A stretch of 64,000 nucleotides of DNA from JAJDZL01 sp965221175. Its GTDB lineage: Bacteria; Pseudomonadota; Gammaproteobacteria; Arenicellales; JAJDZL01. Of this stretch, positions 8,675 to 15,566 are shown piece after piece. Position 1 is the first letter of the stretch. Every line of letters starts with the position of its first letter. The notes under the pieces are model-generated. The model made no database searches, was not told the origin of the DNA, and was given only the letters and a program-made list of their open reading frames with translations. The stretch is from NCBI GenBank assembly GCA_965221175.1, contig OZ244867.1, forward strand, positions 2,666,001 through 2,730,000, written 5' to 3'. A program made the translations under genes and the position numbers.

Positions 8675-9112
8675 GTCCTCCCTTGAAAAATTTTACAATT
8701 TTGATTCGTCGACACTGATCGAATCCAGAATCATCAAACCAATGCAATTCGGACCAAAACTTAAACTAAATGTGCTGACGATGTTGCCAAATGCACTGAC
8801 GAAATTTCCGAATTTATGGAACTCCGTGCTAATGCTATTGTAAAAACTATTTTAAATTTATTTCTGAAAGTTAATTTACAGTGACTTCACAATTGAAATT
8901 CCATCTGCAAAAATTCTGTTGCAGTGGAATCGAAAATTCATCATAATTTACCGTTTGCTTAAATGGCTGATTAATTCACTGTTTTTTAATCCGTACCTAA
9001 ATTGGAGCAAGATGTTCTGCACTGGAATTTGCTCTTTTTTATTTTTTGCTGCAATTCAAACCATAGCGTACGGGAGAGATGAGACGATTTCGGACTGTGA
9101 ACGAGGAGAACA
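8675..9112. other. Divergent regulatory region between binding protein B and phnX
   Basis: Holds the copy-B leader, a degraded pair of the 21-bp iterons (8768-8788 near-perfect, 8789-8809 diverged), the outer end of the tandem duplication (~8972) and the phnX ribosome site (GAGGAG near 9102). The 8919-9158 open frame that crosses it has no recognisable product. Confidence 0.6.
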
Positions 9113-9955
9113 ATGCAATCTGAATTTATTTATACAAGGACCTATCACGGAAATGTAAAAGCTCTGATTCTTGATTGGAGCGGTACTGTTGCAGATGCCT
9201 ATGTCATTGCACCTGCAGTCGTATTCGTAGATGTATTTGAAAAGCAGGGTGTAGAGATATCCATGGAGGAAGCTCGTGGACCGATGGGGCTACGGAAAGA
9301 CCTCCACATCGCAGCCCTGACACAAGAGCCTGAGATAAGAGAACGATGGCGAAAAGTGAAAGATGATTATCCAACACAGGATGACGTGGACAACATGTTC
9401 AGCGATTTTGTGCCGATGCAGTTGGACTGTCTCAGACGGTATACAACTTTGTTGCCTGGTGTTGCAGAAACAACTGAAAAAATAAGGGCCGATGGTATCA
9501 AGATTGGCAGTACTACGGGCTTTGTTCGAAGCATGGTTGATATTCTGGAGGCAGACGCTAAAGAACAGGGTTTCCATGCAGACGTCACCGTAGCGGGAGA
9601 CGAAGTTGTCCATGGTGCACGACCAAAACCGTTCATGGTTTACCGAAATCTTGACTTACTGGATGTTCATCCAATTCAATCCGTGATCAAGGTTGACGAC
9701 ACGATCAGTGGTGTTGGAGAAGGGCTGGAGGCTGGCTGTTGGACGGTTGGCATCGCGCGCTACAGCAACTACATGAACATTAACAGTTTTGAAGAAGCTG
9801 AATCAGTTTCTGAAGAAGAAATCTCGCGCAGGCTGGGCAAGACAAGAGAAATTCTGGAAAAAAGCGGCGCACATTATGTGATTGACGAGTTCCCGGAACT
9901 GCTGGGTGTCATCGCCGATGTGAATGCCAGACTTGCAAGAGGGGAAAAACCATAG
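9113..9955 (+). CDS. phnX: Phosphonoacetaldehyde hydrolase (phosphonatase)
   Basis: A 280-aa cytosolic HAD-superfamily enzyme that cleaves phosphonoacetaldehyde to acetaldehyde and phosphate, the C-P bond-breaking step of AEP catabolism. The nucleophile motif is ILDWSGTVAD (~residue 20). The cap-domain segment GPMGLRKDLHI carries the Schiff-base lysine position of the family, and KVDDTISGVGEG supplies the acidic Mg site. Length fits. GAGGAG precedes ATG 9113. It diverges from the transporter genes and precedes a VOC gene. AEP transaminase (phnW), expected upstream in the pathway, is not in the window. Confidence 0.88.
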   Translation: MQSEFIYTRTYHGNVKALILDWSGTVADAYVIAPAVVFVDVFEKQGVEISMEEARGPMGLRKDLHIAALTQEPEIRERWRKVKDDYPTQDDVDNMFSDFVPMQLDCLRRYTTLLPGVAETTEKIRADGIKIGSTTGFVRSMVDILEADAKEQGFHADVTVAGDEVVHGARPKPFMVYRNLDLLDVHPIQSVIKVDDTISGVGEGLEAGCWTVGIARYSNYMNINSFEEAESVSEEEISRRLGKTREILEKSGAHYVIDEFPELLGVIADVNARLARGEKP

Positions 9956-9998
9956 CGCGCTCAATTATCGAATTGACATCACCTAAGGAGAAGTAGTC

Positions 9999-10418
9999 AT
10001 GAAATACCTGCATACAATGGTGCGAATCACTGATATCGACGAATCGTTGAAATTCTATGTTGATAATCTGGGCTTGAAAGAATTGAAGCGGTCTGAATAC
10101 GAGGCAGCCAGATTTACACTAATTTTTCTCGCAGCAGAAGGCGACGAGGATGCGCAGGTGGAGCTGACCTACAATTGGGATCCCGAACCCTATCCGTGTG
10201 GACGGAATTTTGGTCACCTGGCATACGAAGTGGACGACATTTACGCAACGTGCAGGCGATTGGCGGATGGTGGAGTTACCATAAATCGACCGCCACGGGA
10301 CGGCAAAATGGCTTTCGTAAGGTCGCCAGATCAAGTTTCGGTTGAACTTCTTCAAAAAGGAGATGCACTGCCGCCGCAGGAACCGTGGGCATCCATGAAG
10401 AATTCCGGCATTTGGTGA
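9999..10418 (+). CDS. VOC-family (glyoxalase I-like) protein
   Basis: A 139-aa cytosolic protein with the vicinal-oxygen-chelate fold. MKYLHTMVRITDID opens with the metal histidine of lactoylglutathione lyases, and a second module runs from FGHLAYEVDDI to VSVELLQKG, ending with the expected glutamate. The sequence resembles glyoxalase I (methylglyoxal plus glutathione to lactoylglutathione), but metal ligands and length also fit other VOC enzymes. Ribosome site AAGGAG precedes ATG 9999. It follows phnX by 43 bases, so probably cotranscribed; a role in aldehyde clean-up is inference. Its last ~90 bases are duplicated at 13838. Confidence 0.75.
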   Translation: MKYLHTMVRITDIDESLKFYVDNLGLKELKRSEYEAARFTLIFLAAEGDEDAQVELTYNWDPEPYPCGRNFGHLAYEVDDIYATCRRLADGGVTINRPPRDGKMAFVRSPDQVSVELLQKGDALPPQEPWASMKNSGIW

Positions 10419-10854
10419 GCCGTATCGATTACCGTCAGATCACCTCATCGGTGCGTTTGGTAGTCTCGCCATAACGGCGAAGCGCGGGAGATTTCAGCCC
10501 TTCATAAAGCGAATCGATATTTTTATCGATTTCTACTTTGGATTTTTCAAACAGGCTGTTGCCGCGAATGTCGCTTTCAACCAGAAAAGGGCCGAATTCG
10601 CAGACTTCCAGAACCCAGATTGCCTGAGCAATTCCCAATTCTTCAATCCAGTGCGCATCGATTACGCGTTTAATTCCACGCCCTAAAAGAGCGCCGGTTC
10701 CATAGCCTACAGTGGTGAGGTAAACGGCTCCGCGCGGAAAAAATACCGTTGATAGTCGGCTTGTGGCATCCCGCCCTTGCCGATGACCACCTTACAGTCC
10801 GAAAGTTCAAACCACTTCTCCATCCACATGGAGAAACGAAAGCTTGCAGTGGCA
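10327..10854. repeat. Direct repeat B, left copy (VOC 3' end plus hydratase beta 3' end)
   Basis: About 528 bases nearly identical to 13838-14365, spanning the end of the VOC gene and the inverted end of the hydratase beta gene. Differences are a handful of substitutions and a one-base deletion in this copy at ~10741. The right edge (after GTGGCA) is abrupt. Together with the right copy it brackets the toxin-antitoxin insert. Confidence 0.9.
10435..10854 (-). pseudogene. Truncated class I fumarase-type hydratase beta fragment
   Basis: The minus-strand sequence encodes the same C-terminal half as the intact beta subunit at 13945-14619 (motifs AIWVLEVCEFGPF and LRRYGETTKRTDEVI). A one-base deletion near 10741 shifts the frame, and the N-terminal half is absent beyond 10854. 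It is the 3' scrap left by the repeat-B duplication and cannot make a working subunit. Confidence 0.85.
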
Positions 10855-11124
10855 AAAATGGCGGAATGGTATACGAGGGCGTTGAGTTTTCCCTGTCGCG
10901 TTGATTTTTCGTTTTTTTCATCCCTCGAATCTTGGTAATGGATGACAATTTCGCCTGCCGTCAGCGCAAAATAAGGGTTTTCGTGCAGACACTATCTAAA
11001 CTAAATTCAACTCACCTGAATTTTGAAATCACAGAATTAATTTAGATAAATGTGCATTTATGATTCAGATATCACATTTATGAAACGATAATGTATACTC
11101 TGTCATTAGAGGCAACATAGTGTC
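10855..11124. other. Unique junction DNA and leader of the toxin cassette
   Basis: From 10855 to ~10980 is unrecognised DNA of mixed composition; after that it becomes AT-rich. A -10-like TATACT (11095-11100) lies just ahead of the first cassette gene, and an inverted repeat at 11048-11079 may be an operator. No gene. Confidence 0.5.
11048..11079. promoter_or_regulatory. Inverted repeat AAATGTG...CACATTT upstream of the RES/Xre cassette
   Basis: Seven-base arms at 11048-11054 and 11073-11079 separated by 18 bases, immediately upstream of the -10-like TATACT and the start at 11125. Position and symmetry suit autoregulation by the Xre-type antitoxin encoded in the same transcript, which is usual in toxin-antitoxin loci; direct evidence is lacking. 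Confidence 0.4.
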
Positions 11125-12396
11125 ATGAGTAATATTTACCCATTGTTTCCACAATCTAATCCAATAGGTCATTATGTCCGTATTGGTCATACAGGACATA
11201 GAGTTCTTGAAAGCTTGTATACAGCTAACCGGGTAAACATCGGTCATGCAATCTTTGATGCCAACCACATAAAACGACAAATAGATTTACGTCACACATT
11301 ACATGATGGTGGCGCGGAAATCATACTCGATACCAAAAGTGCTGAATTAGCTTATGAAGCTGGACTAAATTCCAGCATTAAAGAATTGCCTTGGGCAGAT
11401 TCAGGTCGCAAACATAGGGTAGGTGACTGGGAAGGTAGTAATAGTGTACGCAGAGCTGAACAAATTGCAGAGTTTGCAATTAAAACTGGTGTTGATGCCG
11501 TTTTATCTCCTAGTCATGAAATTAAAGATGTTGATTCGGTTTGGTTAAGTGCAGATTTTCAAATGGTTCGTCTATTACGCGATACACTCGACAGGTTTGG
11601 AGCTAAACACATCAGGATAGATTATCACTTAACTTTACCTGTTAGTTTGCTACGTAATCAAAATGAAGTTTTATCAATTGTAGATAAAATAGCAGATAAG
11701 CCAATTGGGAATATTTGGTTTCGAGTTTCAAATTTTGGCATGAATGCGTCTGTAACTGCCATTAAAAGACTTATTAATCTTGCTTGGAAGTTACAGAATT
11801 ATCATATGCCAATTATCGTAGATAATGTTGGCGGTTTAACTGGGATTAGTTTAGCTGCATTTGGTGCAGTTGGTGGGATTTGCCACGGAGTAGCTGAAAA
11901 AGAAAACTTCAATATTTCTACTTGGCGTAAATTTCGGAGTAAAAATGGTGGTACAAAACGCAGGATTTATTTCCCTCAGTTAGATCTATATCTGCAACAA
12001 GACAAAGCAGAAAATTTCTTAAAAGGAAGAGGCATGAAATCTTTAGCTGTATGTAATGATCCCAAATGTTGCCACGGAATAGATGAGATGATGAAAAACT
12101 CAAAGGCTCATGCCTTGAATCAGTCTTGTAGGCAGATAGAAAAACTGAATAATCAACCTGAGTTGAAAAGAGTAGATTATTTTCTTAGTGATGAATTGCA
12201 AAACACAGGACGAACCTTGAGAAAAGCAATACGGATCAAGCTTGAAGATGGCTCTATCACTAATAAGCTTCAAGAACGTAGTAATCGAGCTGACTTAATG
12301 CATAGTATGCTAAGTGATTTGTATGCAAGTTCTGAATCAATTCCTATTGCTAAAGCTCCAGAAAATAAAATTAGGTTAATGAAAAAAACTGGATAA
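11125..12396 (+). CDS. Uncharacterised TIM-barrel-like protein, possibly TGT-related, in a toxin-antitoxin operon
   Basis: A 423-aa soluble protein I cannot assign firmly. It has alternating hydrophobic strands and loops suggestive of a TIM barrel, a glycine-rich barrel segment VDNVGGLTGISLAAFGAVGG (~240) and a late CNDPKCCHG cluster (~315) followed by a histidine-containing helix. Together these recall tRNA-guanine transglycosylase paralogues, where a Zn site follows the barrel. The canonical CxCxxC spacing is absent, so this is only a suggestion. The gene ends five bases before the antitoxin start, so it belongs to the same operon. Base composition is AT-richer than the flanks, consistent with transfer. 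Confidence 0.5.
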   Translation: MSNIYPLFPQSNPIGHYVRIGHTGHRVLESLYTANRVNIGHAIFDANHIKRQIDLRHTLHDGGAEIILDTKSAELAYEAGLNSSIKELPWADSGRKHRVGDWEGSNSVRRAEQIAEFAIKTGVDAVLSPSHEIKDVDSVWLSADFQMVRLLRDTLDRFGAKHIRIDYHLTLPVSLLRNQNEVLSIVDKIADKPIGNIWFRVSNFGMNASVTAIKRLINLAWKLQNYHMPIIVDNVGGLTGISLAAFGAVGGICHGVAEKENFNISTWRKFRSKNGGTKRRIYFPQLDLYLQQDKAENFLKGRGMKSLAVCNDPKCCHGIDEMMKNSKAHALNQSCRQIEKLNNQPELKRVDYFLSDELQNTGRTLRKAIRIKLEDGSITNKLQERSNRADLMHSMLSDLYASSESIPIAKAPENKIRLMKKTG

Positions 12397-12400
12397 TATT

Positions 12401-12757
12401 ATGAATAATGCATTAGCTATGGGAAATGTAATAACAAAGACAATAGATGAATTAAAAGACCGTGGTAAGTTAAGTGGTGTTGATATTGCTAACATAGTAA
12501 AAGTTTCGAAAGCAACAGTTTCTAGATGGTCAACCGGAAAAGCTGCGCCACATCCAAATACACAATTAGTGTTATCAGACTTACTATATGTGGTTAGTCG
12601 CTTAGGTGAGTTTTATAATCCTGATGAGTCACGGGCGTGGCTGTATTCTCGCAACGATTTACTTAATGGGGAAGTTGCTATGGAACTTATTCATGAAAAT
12701 AGAACTGATGAAGTTCTACAAGCAATTGAACGATTAGATTCGCTGACCTATTTGTAA
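12401..12757 (+). CDS. Xre/MbcA/ParS-type antitoxin
   Basis: A 118-aa protein with an N-terminal helix-turn-helix (DIANIVKVSKATVSRWSTGK, residues ~27-46) and a C-terminal helical part containing NPDESRAWLYSRNDLLNG, matching the 'DUF2384' toxin-binding region that packs over RES toxins. It neutralises the RES toxin encoded 24 bases downstream and probably represses its own operon. It follows the TGT-like gene by four bases. The first ATG (12401) is used here; Met7 is an alternative. Confidence 0.8.
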   Translation: MNNALAMGNVITKTIDELKDRGKLSGVDIANIVKVSKATVSRWSTGKAAPHPNTQLVLSDLLYVVSRLGEFYNPDESRAWLYSRNDLLNGEVAMELIHENRTDEVLQAIERLDSLTYL

Positions 12758-12781
12758 TTATAGTAATGTACAGGATGGTTA

Positions 12782-13336
12782 GTGATAATAAGAAAATTCA
12801 TTGACCCAGAGCTACTTGACACACTAGATAATTTAGAAAGTAAGCCTTTTAGTGGTGATGTTTGGAGAGTAACATGGGTAGCACGTCATCCGTTAGCTGG
12901 AAGTTCTGGTGGGGGCAGATGGTCTCCAGATGGAGGATTTGAAACCGTTTATACAAGTTTCGAAGCAGACGGCGCTTGTGCAGAGGCCTACTATCATTTG
13001 TTTCGTGCCCCTGTATTTTCTTCATCAAAAATGGCGCTTAACAAAATTCGCGTTAACTTAAAAAACGTATTGCAATTAGATACTGAGCTATTGCAGCAGG
13101 TTGGCATTTCAGAACCTTTAGCAAATCGTATTGATTATGAAATCAGTCAACAAGTTGGTGCAGCGGCTCATCTGCTAGACTATGAAGGATTAATTGTTCC
13201 AAATGCTAGATGGAATTGTTTAAATCTTGTTTTATTTTTAGATAGATTAGATATGAATACGCAGCTGGAAATTTTAAAGTCAGATCCTATTGATTGGCTA
13301 GTATGGCGTAAAAATGTAAAAGAGCAACATCAGTAG
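12782..13336 (+). CDS. RES-domain toxin (NAD+-consuming type)
   Basis: A 184-aa RES protein: VWRVTW opens the domain (~28), GGGRWSPDGG holds the conserved arginine (~47), and the CAEAYYHLFR helix holds the conserved glutamate (~68). Family members (ParT, MbcT) deplete NAD+ by phosphorolysis or ADP-ribosyl transfer when freed from the antitoxin. The third signature residue, usually serine in a VPSA turn, appears as asparagine (IVPNARWN), so activity may be altered. The start is GTG 12782; an ATG frame just upstream ends at once. Last gene of the TGT-like/Xre/RES operon. Confidence 0.8.
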   Translation: MIIRKFIDPELLDTLDNLESKPFSGDVWRVTWVARHPLAGSSGGGRWSPDGGFETVYTSFEADGACAEAYYHLFRAPVFSSSKMALNKIRVNLKNVLQLDTELLQQVGISEPLANRIDYEISQQVGAAAHLLDYEGLIVPNARWNCLNLVLFLDRLDMNTQLEILKSDPIDWLVWRKNVKEQHQ

Positions 13337-13837
13337 TTTTCAGTGAAGGTCACCTAATTCTAGTACCATACCGATTGCGAATCTGGCGGTTGATGCGCCT
13401 TTCAACCCCGCGTACTGACGGGGCGACAGGTGATCGAGCGCCACGGCGGAGTCAGATCGCCCACATACGAAACAAGTCCCGAGACCACTCTTGATCCATC
13501 CGCGCGTCACCCCCTACTCGAACAAGCAGGGAACAGAGTGTTTTACCATCGAGGCCGGAAAACCGCAAAACATGCGCTCGCTGGTCAAGCCGCTAGCCGC
13601 CCCTGACCTCGCCCCTGGGTGGGGCCTTCCAACCGAGCGATACATGAGCTGCGCTGGCGGACGGTTCGGCACGCCAGGATTTTGTCAAGTTCGACAAACT
13701 CAACCGTTTCTTGCTGCGGGAATACCCGAATCGAGGGGGAATTACGTTGTGATTTGAAAATTCTCTCCAAATTCCACTATTCAAGCACACTTGGTTCACT
13801 CGGTAAACCGTAAAATATCGCCCAACGAAAAAGTCTC
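13337..13837 (+). mobile_element. Decayed 3' end of an IS1182-like element
   Basis: At 13548-13605 the plus strand encodes a GKPQNMRSLVKPLAA tail almost identical to the end of the transposase at 21023-22447 (GKPERMRSLVKDLAA). At ~13810-13837 lies the inverse of that IS's left terminus (CGCCCAACG then AAAAAGTCTC). The element's last bases (GTCTC, 13833-13837) abut repeat B, right copy. The DNA before 13540 and at 13620-13800 has no intact frame; a 23-codon scrap ending at 13752 (motif KFDKLNRFLLREYPNRGG) is unidentified. Clearly non-functional. Confidence 0.7.
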
Positions 13838-14365
13838 AGATAAAGTTTCGGTTGAACTTCTTCAAAAAGGAGATGCACTGCCGCCGCAGGAACCGTGGGC
13901 ATCCATGAAGAATTCCGGCATTTGGTGAGCCGTATCGATTACCGTCAGATCACCTCATCGGTGCGTTTGGTAGTCTCGCCATAACGGCGAAGCGCGGGAG
14001 ATTTCAGCCCTTCATAAAGCGAATCGATATTTTTATCGATTTCTACTTTGGATTTTTCAAACAGGCTGTTGCCGCGAATGTCGCTTTCAACCAGAAAAGG
14101 GCCGAATTCGCAGACTTCCAGAACCCAGATTGCCTGAGCAATTCCCAATTCTTCAATCCAGTGCGCATCGATTACGCGTTTTATTCCACGCCCTAAAAGA
14201 GCGCCGGTTCCATAACCAACAGTGGTGAGGTAAACCGCTCCGCGCGGAACAAAATACCGTTGATAGTCGGCTTGTGGCATCCCGCCTTTGCCGATGACGA
14301 CCTTACAGTCCGAAAGTTCAAACCACTTCTCCATCCACTTGGAGAAACGAAAGCTTGCGGTGGCA
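13838..14365. repeat. Direct repeat B, right copy
   Basis: Counterpart of 10327-10854. It starts with the last ~90 bases of a VOC gene (here without its 5' part) and continues through the true 3' half of the hydratase beta gene. It begins immediately after the IS terminus at 13837. Because the beta gene is intact here and the VOC gene is intact at the left copy, the original order was VOC directly followed by the inverted beta gene. Confidence 0.9.
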
Positions 14366-14619
14366 GTCACTGCTCCGACGTTATATGAACCATCCGCTTT
14401 GACTGAAGCGGCTGGAGAACAGTGAAAATTGATGTTGGACACTGCGGCAAGATCAAAGGGTGGAATTTCGCCTTCATCCAGAATGCGCTGATATACGCCT
14501 TCACGACCGGTATAGATGACACCGTTGATGAATACGATATCTCCAATGTTCAGCGATTCCAGAGCGGAAGCCGTTACCGGTGATTGCAAGCTGATGGTTT
14601 TTTGCTGTGGATCACTCAT
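13945..14619 (-). CDS. Class I fumarase-type hydro-lyase, beta (C-terminal) subunit
   Basis: A ~224-aa subunit corresponding to the C-terminal (beta/swivelling) domain of class I fumarases and L-tartrate dehydratase. Visible signatures are LNIGDIVFINGVIYTGRE near the N-terminus, VIGKGGMP (~120) and GAVYLTTVGYG (~145). With the alpha subunit it forms a [4Fe-4S] enzyme adding or removing water at a dicarboxylate double bond. I start it at ATG 14619, whose ATGA overlaps the alpha stop; the longer frame from 14655 lies in the alpha gene. Substrate (fumarate, mesaconate, tartrate or a substituted analogue) is not readable. Confidence 0.82.
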   Translation of the reverse strand: MSDPQQKTISLQSPVTASALESLNIGDIVFINGVIYTGREGVYQRILDEGEIPPFDLAAVSNINFHCSPAASVKADGSYNVGAVTATASFRFSKWMEKWFELSDCKVVIGKGGMPQADYQRYFVPRGAVYLTTVGYGTGALLGRGIKRVIDAHWIEELGIAQAIWVLEVCEFGPFLVESDIRGNSLFEKSKVEIDKNIDSLYEGLKSPALRRYGETTKRTDEVI

Positions 14620-15545
14620 TCCACTTCTTCTCTTCGATGATAGGGTGTAAACCACATCGGATCGGTTCTAAATTCCATTCTGTCATTGTCAAAAACCCGA
14701 ACCACAGATCGTCTTGAGGACAGGCAGAAACTGTGAATGCTGACAGGCATGCCTCCGGTATGGGTATGGGCAATCTCGATGTGACAGTCCACCACCATTG
14801 AACTGCCGACGAATCCCATGGGACCCATGCCGATCTTGTTTCCCAGCTCTTTCAATTCTTCTTCGAGTTGCGCAATTTCAGGGTCTGGATGGCGATCCCC
14901 CACGACTCTGAGACACGCTGCCTGCTTTCCGAGCACCATGCTGGTATCCTTGCTACCACCGATGCCGACTCCGACAATCGCTGGCTGGCAGGCCAGTCCG
15001 CGTCGCCCGAATTGAATCATTGTGTCCAGAAACATTTTCTTGATGCCGCCCCATCCGTCTCCAGGAAACAGCATGCGATAGTCGGTGCCGAACAATCCGC
15101 CTTTGTGGACGGTGGTGATATCCAGCCAGTCTGCATCCGGCTCTACGGAATACTCGATCTCCGGTGCACGCGCTCCGACGTTATTGTTGTAGTCCTTGCG
15201 AGTCAGCGGATGAACTCGATTCGGCCGCAGTGGAATGGTAACAGTTGCCTCAGCTGTTGCGCGCCTCAATGCTCTTTCAACCGCTACGAATCCGCCTTCA
15301 ATGGATGCTTCGTTGCCAAATTTTATGTAGTATCTCGGAAGGCCGGTATCCGCACACATGGGACGTTGATCTTCAACCGCCGCGTCCCAGTTATCCATCA
15401 TCGTATCCAGTACGAAACAGCTGAGAGAACTTTGCTCAGTTCCTCGGATGTCTCGAATTCCACTGCGATAGTCATCTGGAATTCGAATGGCTGCTCTTCG
15501 AGTGATTTCGAGTGCGGCATTTTGTATCGTTGATTCGGAAATCAT
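14616..15545 (-). CDS. Class I fumarase-type hydro-lyase, alpha ([4Fe-4S]) subunit
   Basis: A 309-aa iron-sulfur subunit. MCADTGLPRYYIKFG (~82) holds the first cluster cysteine in the QDTG-like motif, LACQPAIVGVGIGGSKD (~190) the second, and SIHSFCLSSRR (~277) is placed for the third. Two-gene versions include fumarase, tartrate dehydratase and mesaconase. The beta gene overlaps by four bases, so translation is coupled. The adjoining flavoprotein and membrane-anchor genes make a dehydrogenase-then-hydratase sequence likely, as in succinate to fumarate to malate, acting here on an unknown analogue. ATG 15545 follows the flavoprotein stop by 21 bases. Confidence 0.85.
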   Translation of the reverse strand: MISESTIQNAALEITRRAAIRIPDDYRSGIRDIRGTEQSSLSCFVLDTMMDNWDAAVEDQRPMCADTGLPRYYIKFGNEASIEGGFVAVERALRRATAEATVTIPLRPNRVHPLTRKDYNNNVGARAPEIEYSVEPDADWLDITTVHKGGLFGTDYRMLFPGDGWGGIKKMFLDTMIQFGRRGLACQPAIVGVGIGGSKDTSMVLGKQAACLRVVGDRHPDPEIAQLEEELKELGNKIGMGPMGFVGSSMVVDCHIEIAHTHTGGMPVSIHSFCLSSRRSVVRVFDNDRMEFRTDPMWFTPYHRREEVE

Positions 15546-15566
15546 GCTGGTTTCTACCTTGTAGCT

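Larger units (their letters stand above)
6003..8972. repeat. Tandem duplication of the AEP binding-protein unit (two ~1.5-kb units)
   Basis: Unit 1 (about 6003-7498) and unit 2 (about 7499-8972) are direct repeats. Both begin with a TCGAAACTGCC tract, contain the same hairpin, a full binding-protein gene, the same upstream iteron block and end in the same AAATGGCTGATT sequence. Outside these limits similarity stops. Sequence divergence is modest but clear, so the duplication is not an assembly copy. Boundaries were placed by eye and are good to perhaps ten bases. Confidence 0.85.

Noticed and set aside
8919..9158. A 79-codon plus-strand frame upstream of phnX as a small secreted protein
   Set aside because: It overlaps phnX out of frame, lies largely in the duplicated regulatory region and has no conserved copy in unit 1.
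11125..12396. Assignment of the first toxin-cassette gene as nicotinate phosphoribosyltransferase or a confirmed TGT
   Set aside because: Only barrel-like texture and a CC cluster were visible; the canonical zinc motif and catalytic aspartates could not be placed.
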